DNA from: JBAZOB01 sp041648895
GTDB lineage: Bacteria > Patescibacteriota > JAHJAL01
Length of the DNA stretch: 60,551 bases
Reading direction: 5' to 3'
Assembly (NCBI GenBank): GCA_041648895.1
Contig: JBAZOB010000003.1
Coordinates: 1-60,551 of the forward strand
Positions 50,654 through 58,060 of the stretch are shown piece by piece. Every line of letters begins with the position of its first letter. The first letter of the stretch is position 1. The position numbers were made by a program, and so were the translations under genes. The notes beneath the pieces were generated by a model, which was not told the DNA's origin, made no database searches, and saw only the letters and a list, made by a program, of their open reading frames with translations.

Positions 50654-51559
50654 ATGATCAGTGCGATCGATGTAGTAATAAAGTATTCAAAGGAAGTGAT
50701 AGATGGTGCGTCTTTCACAATTATGGACGGAGACAAGATTGGTATTGTTGGGCCTAACGGAGCTGGTAAATCCACCTTATTCAGGGCGATAATGGGTGAT
50801 ATCAAGCCCAGCTCGGGCAGGATTGAAATAGCAAAAAACACTCGACTGGGGTTTTTGCCCCAGGTTATATACGATGATTATTCTGTTATGGATAGTACGA
50901 TATATGATTATTTTATGTCTGTTCATAACTTAAAGGAATTGGAAGATGAATTGAATCAGATTTGTGAGGCTATGGAGGATGGAGTCGATGTTGAGAAGAA
51001 GATGGATAAATACATAGTTTTACAAGACAGGTTTCAGATGCTGGGCGGATATGAACTTGAAGGTAGACTGAAAAAAGTTATAAAAGGTCTTGGTGCGGAA
51101 GATTTTGATTTGCAAAGAAAGATGTGGAGTTTGTCTGGTGGAGAAAAATCAAAAATAGCTTTGGCGAGACTGATTTTTTCTGAGCCAGATGTGATGTTGA
51201 TGGACGAACCTACCAACCACTTAGATAAAGATATGTTGAGGTGGGTGGTTGATTTTCTGAAGAAGTACAAAAAGGCATTGGTCATTATTTCTCATGATCA
51301 GACTTTTTTGGATGAGGTTGTAAATCGAATATATTACGTTTCTCATGAGAATTTAGAGATTTATCATGGGAATTATTCGAAATTTGTAGAGCAGAAAAAG
51401 GAAAGAGATGACACTTTGCAGAGGGTAGAGAAAAACCGTGAGAGAGAAGAAAAACGTATTTTAGATTATGTAAATAAAATGCAGAATATATCGGGAAGAA
51501 GAAAAAGACAGGTAAAGAGTAGGATGAAGCAACTTGATCGCTTGAGTGAAAGAAAATAG
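50654..51559 (+). CDS. ABC-F protein, N-terminal half (upstream of a frameshift)
   Basis: 301 residues from ATG 50654, set by AAGGAGGGGG seven bases upstream. It holds the first ATPase domain: GIVGPNGAGKST, LSGGEKSKIALARL, VMLMDEPTNHLD, then the interdomain linker helix (RRKRQVKSRMKQLDRLSERK) and a TAG stop. ABC-F proteins have no membrane part and act on ribosomes; several give resistance to ribosome-targeting drugs. The second half lies in the -1 frame at once afterwards. Either the gene is broken by an indel, or the ribosome slips back one base at GAAAGAAAATAG. Confidence 0.88.
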   Translation: MISAIDVVIKYSKEVIDGASFTIMDGDKIGIVGPNGAGKSTLFRAIMGDIKPSSGRIEIAKNTRLGFLPQVIYDDYSVMDSTIYDYFMSVHNLKELEDELNQICEAMEDGVDVEKKMDKYIVLQDRFQMLGGYELEGRLKKVIKGLGAEDFDLQRKMWSLSGGEKSKIALARLIFSEPDVMLMDEPTNHLDKDMLRWVVDFLKKYKKALVIISHDQTFLDEVVNRIYYVSHENLEIYHGNYSKFVEQKKERDDTLQRVEKNREREEKRILDYVNKMQNISGRRKRQVKSRMKQLDRLSERK

Positions 51560-51573
51560 AGATAAAAGATGAA

Positions 51574-52245
51574 ATGAAAAGAGTAAGATTATCTCTAGAT
51601 AATTTCACGGATTGTGGTAAGTTGCCGTTGGATATTGAGAAGTTGGAATTTTCATATCCAGGTTCCGAGCCGATAATTTCTGGTCTGAGTTTTGAAGTTT
51701 TACCGGAAGAAAAGTTTTTGATTGTTGGGAAAAATGGAGTAGGCAAGACTACCTTGATGAGGATATTAGCGGGGAGGATTGGGGGTTACTTGGGTAGTCT
51801 TCGTTATAATCCTAAAGTTGAATTAGCGTATTATTCTCAAGAACATGAGGATTTATGTCTTGAGAATAAGGTGATTGATGAGATATTAAATGTTACGGAC
51901 TGGAGCCATGGAACAGTAAGAAACTATTTGGCTAGATTCTTGTTTAATCAGGAAAAGGTTTTTCAAGAAGTTGAGACTCTTTCTCCTGGTGAGCGAAGTA
52001 GACTAGCACTAGCCAAAATGATTGTGTCTCCATCGAATTTTTTAGTTCTTGATGAACCAACTAATCATTTGGATTTTCAGACCAGAGATGTTTTGGCTGA
52101 TGCTCTGAATGAAAGTGGTAAGACGATGATAATTGTTTCCCACGAGATTAAGTTTCTTGAGAGACTCGAAATTGATCGGATGTTGATTTTGCCTGAGAAA
52201 ATAGTTGATTACTATGATTCTCAGGTAGTTTTGGAAAGGAAGTGA
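51574..52245 (+). CDS. ABC-F protein, C-terminal half (downstream of a frameshift)
   Basis: 223 residues: the second ATPase domain with LIVGKNGVGKTT, LSPGERSRLALAKM and FLVLDEPTNHLD. The -1 frame is open upstream of ATG 51574 back to 51550. Reading on from AAA (51554-51556) gives IEIKDEMKRVRLSLDN, which makes a seamless ABC-F linker of total length about 530 residues. No good ribosome binding site precedes ATG 51574, which favours reading through over separate initiation. Confidence 0.88.
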   Translation: MKRVRLSLDNFTDCGKLPLDIEKLEFSYPGSEPIISGLSFEVLPEEKFLIVGKNGVGKTTLMRILAGRIGGYLGSLRYNPKVELAYYSQEHEDLCLENKVIDEILNVTDWSHGTVRNYLARFLFNQEKVFQEVETLSPGERSRLALAKMIVSPSNFLVLDEPTNHLDFQTRDVLADALNESGKTMIIVSHEIKFLERLEIDRMLILPEKIVDYYDSQVVLERK

Positions 52246-52251
52246 TATGTT

Positions 52252-53331
52252 ATGCACAGGGAGTGTTTGTTGCAGATAAAGCCGGTGGGTTCTTCATGCA
52301 ATATGAATTGTTCATATTGTTATGTTGAGCCTTTTAAGAAAAAGAAGATAAACAGAATGACTCTAAAATTGCTTGAAAAAGTGGTGAGTAAATATTCTGA
52401 ATTGGATATTGAAAACCCGACTTTCAGTTGGCATGGGGGAGAACCACTGCTTTTTGGTCTGGAGAATATGGAAAAAGCAATGGATTTGCAGAAAAAATAT
52501 TTTAATGGAAGAGGTGTAGTTAATCTTGTTCAGACGAATGGTACTTTGATTAATCTTGATATGGCCACCTTTCTTGCAGAAAATAATTTTATAGTAAGCG
52601 TTAGCTTAGATGGTTCTGCTGAAGTGCATGATAGGAATCGCAAGTTTGGCGAAAACGGATCATTTGGTCGAGTAATGGCTGGGGTGGATGTTTTGCGTAG
52701 TGTAGGCTTGAACACAAGTGTGATAGCGACTGTCACGAAGGAAAATCTGGAGTTTTCTAAAGAGGTTTTTACTTTTTTGGTAAACCAAGGTTTTACTTCA
52801 ATAAAATATAGCCCGGTCTATGATTCTAATAGGGATGCCTTTAGTATCTCTTCGGACGAATGGTTCAATTATTTGTCTGAGGTATTTGACTTATGGATGG
52901 GTTTGGCTAGTACTGGCATAAGAGTCAGGGAATTGGACGAAGTTATTGTTTGGCTAAAAAAGGATCGACTAAACCTTTGTGCCACAACAGGTGGTTGTTC
53001 AAAATGGATGTCAGTTGATCCGGAAGGGAATATTTATCCATGTGAATATTTACGGAGTAAATTTTCGTATGGAAATATTCTTTGTCAAAATTTTTGCCAG
53101 ATCATGACTTCGAGTGAGTTCGTTGAGTTTGGGAGACTGGTATCAGTTCCTAATATTCAATGTTCAGAATGTGAATTCTATGACTTTTGTGGAAATGGTT
53201 GTCCGGCCACAAGAGTTGATTTTGAGGGCAATATTTCTTACTCCGGGCAATATATTTATTGCAACCAGAGGAAGAGATTATATCAGAAAATAAAAACAGA
53301 TTTTGAAAAAATATTAGGTCATGGAATCTAA
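52252..53331 (+). CDS. Radical SAM/SPASM peptide maturase
   Basis: 359 residues. The radical SAM CxxxCxxC cluster site is C16-C20-C23 in SSCNMNCSYCYV. FSWHGGEPLL is the GGEP motif. The C-terminal SPASM domain is complete: C249 and C264 (CSKWMSVDPEGNIYPC) then C304, C307, C313, C317 (CSECEFYDFCGNGC) and C337, with spacing Cx2Cx5Cx3C. Such enzymes install crosslinks in ribosomal peptides or mature sulfatases. No sulfatase is present; two tiny peptide genes follow within 135 bases, so a peptide-modifying role is likely. AAGGAAGTGA precedes the ATG. Confidence 0.92.
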   Translation: MHRECLLQIKPVGSSCNMNCSYCYVEPFKKKKINRMTLKLLEKVVSKYSELDIENPTFSWHGGEPLLFGLENMEKAMDLQKKYFNGRGVVNLVQTNGTLINLDMATFLAENNFIVSVSLDGSAEVHDRNRKFGENGSFGRVMAGVDVLRSVGLNTSVIATVTKENLEFSKEVFTFLVNQGFTSIKYSPVYDSNRDAFSISSDEWFNYLSEVFDLWMGLASTGIRVRELDEVIVWLKKDRLNLCATTGGCSKWMSVDPEGNIYPCEYLRSKFSYGNILCQNFCQIMTSSEFVEFGRLVSVPNIQCSECEFYDFCGNGCPATRVDFEGNISYSGQYIYCNQRKRLYQKIKTDFEKILGHGI

Positions 53332-53352
53332 AAAACAAAGGAGGTGAAAGCA

Positions 53353-53430
53353 GTGCAAGAATTTGTTTGGACAATATTAAATACCGACTCCGAGTGGAGT
53401 GGATCAGCTGCTCAATGGATTAAGTGTTAA
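53353..53430 (+). CDS. Putative RiPP precursor peptide 1
   Basis: 25 residues from a GTG start with a near-perfect binding site, AAAGGAGGTGA, eight bases upstream. It begins MQEFVWTILNTD and ends SEWSGSAAQWIKC. The second peptide shows the same residues at most positions (QxFVxxxL in the first half, SEWxGSxAxWxKC in the second). The conserved Trp, Lys and terminal Cys are the expected crosslink sites. It lies 21 bases after the radical SAM gene. Below the size cut of normal gene finders. Confidence 0.8.
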   Translation: MQEFVWTILNTDSEWSGSAAQWIKC

Positions 53431-53463
53431 ACACTTGATCTGCCGGGCGAAGGAGGTGAAAAT

Positions 53464-53550
53464 ATGTCTGACATTCAAAATTTTGTCACTGCAGTGCTTA
53501 GTGAAAGTTCAGAATGGCAGGGGTCAGTTGCGTCCTGGACGAAGTGCTAG
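53464..53550 (+). CDS. Putative RiPP precursor peptide 2
   Basis: 28 residues from ATG 53464 with GAAGGAGGTGA upstream. It begins MSDIQNFVTAVLSE and ends SEWQGSVASWTKC. Like peptide 1 it has two Trp in the C-terminal half and finishes Lys-Cys. Substitutions between the two are largely conservative, and the synonymous and spacer sequence has diverged, which supports real selection at the protein level. Directly followed by a terminator that closes the operon. Confidence 0.8.
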   Translation: MSDIQNFVTAVLSESSEWQGSVASWTKC

Positions 53551-53566
53551 GTGAGTAGTGCGCCTA

Positions 53567-53600
53567 AAAAAGACCGTGAGGTAAAACTCGCGGTCTTTTG
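53567..53600 (+). terminator. Rho-independent terminator of the RiPP-like operon
   Basis: AAAGACCG (53569-53576) pairs with CGGTCTTT (53591-53598), with an inner GAG/CTC, then TTTTG. Confidence 0.9.
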
Positions 53601-53733
53601 TCATATTATGGTTAATTTTTTTGCATAATAATAGTTATAGTAGTATGTTAATGATATCTTTTTCTTAATGATAATTTTTTAATTAGTTTTTATGAAACCA
53701 GAGCTGTTAAGTATTACTAATAATAATTAGATT

Positions 53734-54183
53734 ATGAACATAGAATCCAAGAACCAATCCTTCTCCTGCGAAAACTGCGGCGCTGCTGTTTCCGGCCCTG
53801 GGGAAATTAGCACCAAACATCGTAATCATTGCCCGGTATGTTTATTTTCCAAACATGTCGATTTGAACATATCCGGTGACCGGCAGGCCAAGTGTGGCGC
53901 ATTGATGAAGCCAATTGGTTTAACATTTAAACAGGAAGGACAGGATAAATATGGGAAAGTACGGACGGGAGAGTTGATGCTGGTGCACGAGTGCGTGGGT
54001 TGCGGACGGGTTTCGATCAATCGGATTGCGGCTGACGATGATCCGGAAAGTATCTTGGCGGTTTTTGATCAGTCGCTAGATTTATCAATCAGGAAAAAAG
54101 ATGATTTGCAAAAAATGGGTATTCGGATCTTAACTGAGTCTGATAAGGCAGAGGTAAAAAAGCAGCTTTTTGGAAAATATTAA
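53734..54183 (+). CDS. RNHCP-domain zinc-binding protein 1
   Basis: 149 residues. The signature RNHCPVCLFSKHVDLN gives the family its name, and further Cys pairs (SCENCGAAV and HECVGCGRV) make a likely zinc ribbon. HECVGCGRVSINRIAADDD is the second half of the fold. Function unknown; RNHCP proteins are small, often in CPR and actinobacteria. A paralogue lies at 54655, with two small coiled-coil ORFs between. Confidence 0.82.
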   Translation: MNIESKNQSFSCENCGAAVSGPGEISTKHRNHCPVCLFSKHVDLNISGDRQAKCGALMKPIGLTFKQEGQDKYGKVRTGELMLVHECVGCGRVSINRIAADDDPESILAVFDQSLDLSIRKKDDLQKMGIRILTESDKAEVKKQLFGKY

Positions 54184-54343
54184 AAAGGGTCAAGAGTCTT
54201 TGTATTTTTTACTGGAAAATTTGGGGAGTGAGATGTTGCGGTTGACCAAGAAAGTGGAGATTACTGTATCGTACAAAACTTTTCGGAGTCTGGAGGAACG
54301 GGTGGATAAGTTGGAAATGACTTTTGATGGCCGGATAAATTAG
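54170..54343 (+). CDS. Small coiled-coil protein
   Basis: 57 residues from a TTG start that overlaps the end of the RNHCP gene by 14 bases. It reads MENIKKGQESLYFLLENLGS, with the heptad region SLEERVDKLEMTFDGRI at its end. This resembles the helical protein at 54437, and the family of short coiled coils common in CPR genomes. The TTG start without a strong binding site makes it uncertain; an internal ATG (54233) would leave 36 residues. Confidence 0.4.
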   Translation: MENIKKGQESLYFLLENLGSEMLRLTKKVEITVSYKTFRSLEERVDKLEMTFDGRIN

Positions 54344-54375
54344 ACGGGAATTAAATTCCGGGCGTTTTTATTTCC
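54344..54375 (+). terminator. Possible terminator
   Basis: GGAAT/ATTCC hairpin with outer ACG/CGT pairs across a GGG bulge, followed by TTTTTATTT. Weak stem. Confidence 0.4.
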
Positions 54376-54436
54376 ACATTATTTCGAAAATAGTAAAATA
54401 GGACATAGATATAATTAATATCCATGGAGGTGGATC

Positions 54437-54655
54437 ATGACTAAAACAACGATTGATGATTTGTCAAAGATAATGAGCGATGAAGTATCGTTATTGGACG
54501 AGAGATTGACAAAATTGGAAGAGCGGATGCTGGTAATGGAGATGAATATGCGTGATCTGGGCCATTCCAATGAGGCGACGCAATATTTTTTGCGAACGGT
54601 GACTAGTGATGTAGTGGCCATCAAGCAGTATCAGAATATTAGTAATCGATATTAA
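54437..54655 (+). CDS. Small coiled-coil protein
   Basis: 72 residues starting MTKTTIDDLSKIMSDEVSLL, with GGAGGTG seven bases upstream. LDERLTKLEERMLVMEMNMR forms clear heptads. Its stop overlaps the start of the second RNHCP gene (TAATG), so both are probably made together. No function is known. Confidence 0.65.
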   Translation: MTKTTIDDLSKIMSDEVSLLDERLTKLEERMLVMEMNMRDLGHSNEATQYFLRTVTSDVVAIKQYQNISNRY

Positions 54656-54957
54656 TGCCAAATAAGAAATTTCAACGTTGCCAAGAAGATTTTACTTGCG
54701 ATAATTGCGGGAAAGAGGTGATCGGCAATGGTTACACCAACCATTGCCCATATTGTTTGTATAGCAAACATGTTGATATTAACCCGGGCGATCGAGCGGC
54801 GGAGTGTGGAGGGTTAATGTGCCCGGTGGGAGTAGAAATTAAACGAGGCCAATATATTGTGCGACATCGGTGCGCAAAATGTGGACATGAGAAACCAAAT
54901 CGGATTGATGAGGCGGATGATATGGAGGTGGTGATTGAAATTGCCCGACATCGTTAA
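54655..54957 (+). CDS. RNHCP-domain zinc-binding protein 2
   Basis: 100 residues, shorter paralogue of 53734-54183. Contains TCDNCGKEV, TNHCPYCLYSKHVDIN and HRCAKCGHEKPNRID, so all Cys pairs are kept; the Arg of the RNHCP signature is Thr here. Translation is coupled to the coiled-coil gene before it. Confidence 0.82.
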   Translation: MPNKKFQRCQEDFTCDNCGKEVIGNGYTNHCPYCLYSKHVDINPGDRAAECGGLMCPVGVEIKRGQYIVRHRCAKCGHEKPNRIDEADDMEVVIEIARHR

Positions 54958-55050
54958 ATGAGCCTGACATATGGATTAACTTTTTTTGTTTATTCATATC
55001 TGATAATATGAGGGAGAGGGAATTTATCAATATTTAGATAACGATTTATT

Positions 55051-56250
55051 ATGAAAAAATTATTAAGTTGGCTATTTTCGACGGTGTTATTATTTAATCT
55101 GTTTTTGCCGGTTTCCGCCTATGCCAAAGTGGATTTTCGTGGCGGTGAAGAGTTAAATCTGGCGAATGAAAATTTTCCCGACGATCTGATGGCGGCGGGA
55201 GCATTGTTGGATGGTGAGCTTGAGGTAGCGGGTGATACATATCTGGCTGGTAGTATGATTGATATATCGGGTAATTTTTCAGATGATTTAAATGTCGCTG
55301 GTAGTCAGGTGACTTTAGCTGGTCAAGCGGCTGATAATCTACGGGCGGCGGGAGCCGATGTCACAGTTGCCATGCAGATAGGTGGCAATGCCATGTTGGC
55401 CGGAGCCCAGGTTACTATCGATAAAAATACGGTAATTGATGGTGATCTATATGTGGCCGGAGCCAATGTGGTGTTAAATGGTCATGTTTTGGGCGATGTC
55501 TATGTGACTGGAGCGCGGGTAGTGTTGGATGGTCAGTTTGATGGCAATGTCAAGATTGACGCGGAAGAGGTGAGTTTGGGTGAACAAGCCAAGATTGCCG
55601 GTAATTTTGACTATACTTCAACTGAAGAATTGGATAACACTGTGACCGGGCAGGTCGGGGGAGCGATTCACTTTGCCAAATATCAACCGTCAGACGATCA
55701 AGTTATTGTTGATAGTTGGGGAGCAATGAGTTTGTTTAGTCGAGTCAGTAGTTTTATTGTCGGGTTAATTATGTTGTTGGTGGTGGGGTTAGTTTTAGTT
55801 TTAATCGCGCCCAAGTTTAGTGATCAAACCAATAATTATTTTATTAAACGGATGGGATGGAGTTTGTTACTGGGGATAGTGGTAATTATTGTCTGGTTTA
55901 CCGTGAGTGTATTTTTGTTATTTACTCTAATCGGTATTCCGCTGGCAATTATTTCTTTGGCTCTGTTTGGGGTGGTGATGTATCTAGCCAAAGTGCTGGC
56001 TGGTTTCTCCATTGGTTCGGTTTTGATCGGGCGGCAAAAAACTAGCTGGATAGTCATGCTTTCGGCTTTAGCGCTTGGGCTATTGGTTTATGAAATAATA
56101 GCGATTATTCCATTTATTGGCTGGATTTTTAATATGGTTTTTGTGGCCACCGCCGTGGGGGCAATGATGTGGTATTTATATGATTTACGTTTAGGTAATA
56201 AGGAATCCAAGCCAATCAAGGCGAATGCCGCAGCCGAAATTAAAAAATAA
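55051..56250 (+). CDS. Bactofilin-like repeat protein with C-terminal membrane domain
   Basis: 399 residues. Signal peptide (LLSWLFSTVLLFNLFLPVSA), then about 170 residues of beta-helix turns such as DLYVAGANVVLNGHVLGDVY, resembling polymer-forming (bactofilin) proteins. Four to five membrane spans follow from about residue 230 (VSSFIVGLIMLLVVGLVLVL, then SLLLGIVVIIVWFTVSVFLL). The beta-helix is therefore outside the cell, unlike cytoplasmic bactofilins. It may form a surface scaffold. Function unknown. Confidence 0.72.
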   Translation: MKKLLSWLFSTVLLFNLFLPVSAYAKVDFRGGEELNLANENFPDDLMAAGALLDGELEVAGDTYLAGSMIDISGNFSDDLNVAGSQVTLAGQAADNLRAAGADVTVAMQIGGNAMLAGAQVTIDKNTVIDGDLYVAGANVVLNGHVLGDVYVTGARVVLDGQFDGNVKIDAEEVSLGEQAKIAGNFDYTSTEELDNTVTGQVGGAIHFAKYQPSDDQVIVDSWGAMSLFSRVSSFIVGLIMLLVVGLVLVLIAPKFSDQTNNYFIKRMGWSLLLGIVVIIVWFTVSVFLLFTLIGIPLAIISLALFGVVMYLAKVLAGFSIGSVLIGRQKTSWIVMLSALALGLLVYEIIAIIPFIGWIFNMVFVATAVGAMMWYLYDLRLGNKESKPIKANAAAEIKK

Positions 56251-56280
56251 TGTAGGGGCGGGTTTTAAACCCGCCCGTAC
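56251..56280. repeat. Short REP-type palindrome
   Basis: TGTAGGGGCGGGTTTT with AAACCCGCCCGTAC; same family as the core of 9379-9469 and the in-gene copy at 42941. Confidence 0.85.
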
Positions 56281-56323
56281 GAATAAATAATAAATAAAAT
56301 TAAATAATTTGGAGGAAATAATA

Positions 56324-56641
56324 ATGGTAAAAATAATTGAGTTGGACAATAAAGAAGATTTTGATAGCACCATCAAAACCGGGACTACTTTAGTTGATTT
56401 TTACGCGCAGTGGTGTGGACCGTGTCAGGCGATGAAGCCGGTGGTTGATCGAGTTTCGGAAGAAATCGATGGAGTTAAATTTTTATCGGTTGATGTGGAT
56501 AAATTTTCCGATATTGCTCAGACTTATCAGGTCATGAGTATTCCGACTTTTGTGATTATTAAAGACAGTGAGGTCAAGTCGGTGAAAAATGGGGCGATGT
56601 CTGAAAGTGATTTTAAAACTTGGGTAGAAAAGAATAAATAA
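56324..56641 (+). CDS. trxA: Thioredoxin
   Basis: 105 residues, the normal size. Active site WCGPC in FYAQWCGPCQAMKPV and the cis-Pro in VMSIPTFVII. It reduces protein disulfides in the cytoplasm. ATG 56324 follows GGAGGAAA at eight bases. tpiA starts five bases after the stop. Confidence 0.95.
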   Translation: MVKIIELDNKEDFDSTIKTGTTLVDFYAQWCGPCQAMKPVVDRVSEEIDGVKFLSVDVDKFSDIAQTYQVMSIPTFVIIKDSEVKSVKNGAMSESDFKTWVEKNK

Positions 56642-56646
56642 TTTTT

Positions 56647-57411
56647 ATGGCAGAAAAGAAACTAATTGTAGGTAATTGGAAAATGAATACTGACGTGGGA
56701 ACGGCTGAGGATTTGATAATGGATATTTCTGAGGGCCATATTGATGATTCGCTGGCGGAAGTGGTGATTTGTCCGCCGCATGTTTTTTTGGAACAACTGC
56801 ATTTAATTTTAGCCGACAATAAGGATAATCAGTTGAAACTGGGAGTACAAAATTTATCTTGGGAGGAGACAGGGGCGATTACGGGTGATATTTCAGTTTT
56901 AATGGTTAAAGATTGGGCACAATATGCAATTATTGGTCACAGTGAAAGACGGAAATATTTTGCGGAGACCAATGTTTTGATCAATAAAAAGATTAAATTG
57001 TGTTTGAAGTATAATTTGATACCGATTCTATGTGTGGGTGAAAGTCGTTTGTTGACTGGTGATGTGGTGGAATTGGGTCGGGATTTGAATGAGGGCCTGG
57101 TCGGTTTGACTCAGGATGAATTGAAGCGGGTAGTGGTAGCCTATGAGCCGATTTGGGCGATTGGAACGGGTAACCCGGCGACGCCGCACTATGCCAATAA
57201 AGTGATGGGTAATATTCGTAATTGGCTAAAGGATGAATTTGGTTTCGATGTGGCGGAAAATATTCGTATTCTATATGGCGGCAGTGTTGATGATAAAAAC
57301 GCGGGTGATTTTTTGCATGAAGAACATATTGACGGTTTATTGGTGGGCGGGGCGAGTTTGAAGGCTAAGACCTTTGTCAAAATAGTAAATTCGTGTAAAA
57401 TTAATAATTAG
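56647..57411 (+). CDS. tpiA: Triosephosphate isomerase
   Basis: 254 residues. Asn and Lys in VGNWKMNTD, catalytic His in IIGHSERRKYF, catalytic Glu in VVAYEPIWAIGTG, and the phosphate loop in ILYGGSVDDKNA are all present. Interconverts DHAP and glyceraldehyde-3-phosphate in glycolysis. Co-transcribed with trxA. Confidence 0.96.
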   Translation: MAEKKLIVGNWKMNTDVGTAEDLIMDISEGHIDDSLAEVVICPPHVFLEQLHLILADNKDNQLKLGVQNLSWEETGAITGDISVLMVKDWAQYAIIGHSERRKYFAETNVLINKKIKLCLKYNLIPILCVGESRLLTGDVVELGRDLNEGLVGLTQDELKRVVVAYEPIWAIGTGNPATPHYANKVMGNIRNWLKDEFGFDVAENIRILYGGSVDDKNAGDFLHEEHIDGLLVGGASLKAKTFVKIVNSCKINN

Positions 57412-57422
57412 GAATCGTTTAA

Positions 57423-57494
57423 GGCCCCTTCGTCTAGTGGTTAGGACGTGAGATTTTCAATCTTAAAACAGGAGTTCGATTCTCCTAGGGGCTA
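57423..57494 (+). tRNA. tRNA-Glu (anticodon TTC)
   Basis: Acceptor GGCCCCT with AGGGGCT (one G-T pair at the end) and discriminator A. Anticodon stem TGAGA/TCTTA with loop TTTTCAA (anticodon TTC); T-arm AGGAG TTCGATT CTCCT. Confidence 0.9.
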
Positions 57495-57504
57495 TTTTTT
57501 GGTT

Positions 57505-57873
57505 ATGAAAAAAAATATTTATAAAATATTAATGTTTCTTACGGCAACAACGGTTTTCTCTGGATGTTGGCTTTTGGATTTCAACGCTCGTCTAGCCTCG
57601 GATTTGATACCTGGTTTGGAACATAACAATGAAGTGTTGTTTACCGAGGCTAAGTCATTGTTTATGGAAAAGAGAAATACTTATTCCGGGGCGGAATGGG
57701 TTAAGGGTCCGTGTTTGGGTTGGTTGAATGATGAATGGGTGGTGGATATTTCGCATAGTCCCAGACAGCCGATTGATGATGATATTAATAATCAGTGTCA
57801 GCAATATTATAATGGCGAAGCTAAACATTTTATTGAGATCAGCCCGGAAGGGGAGATTTTAAATTATAAGTAA
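57505..57873 (+). CDS. Small lipoprotein
   Basis: 122 residues from ATG 57505. Lipoprotein signal with lipobox FSGC (YKILMFLTATTVFSGC). The mature part has a Cys pair (GPCLGWLNDEW and NNQCQQYY) that could form a disulfide. No family recognised. The frame upstream of 57505 runs through tRNA-Glu and is not coding. Confidence 0.65.
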   Translation: MKKNIYKILMFLTATTVFSGCWLLDFNARLASDLIPGLEHNNEVLFTEAKSLFMEKRNTYSGAEWVKGPCLGWLNDEWVVDISHSPRQPIDDDINNQCQQYYNGEAKHFIEISPEGEILNYK

Positions 57874-58060
57874 AATTACGAATGACGAATTACGGATATA
57901 ATTAGTCATATATCATTTATTTTAATTAATGGCAGCAAATGTATTGCCGGAGGTGTTATGGTGGATCTGTCTAATAATGGTAAGTTTTATGGCTAGCCAT
58001 ATAATTAAAATAAATGATATATGACTAATTATATCCGTAATTCGTCATTCGTAATTTTAC
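57870..58060. repeat. Long palindromic element, copy 3 of 3
   Basis: Perfect 59-bp arms (57870-57928 with 58002-58060) around the same core as copies 1 and 2. The arms contain the stop codons of both convergent genes. Outer arm sequence is unlike the other copies except for short words. Confidence 0.87.

Noticed and set aside
52252..53331. Radical SAM protein as an anaerobic sulfatase-maturing enzyme
   Set aside because: The SPASM pattern would allow it, but no sulfatase gene is in the window and two precursor-like peptides follow directly.
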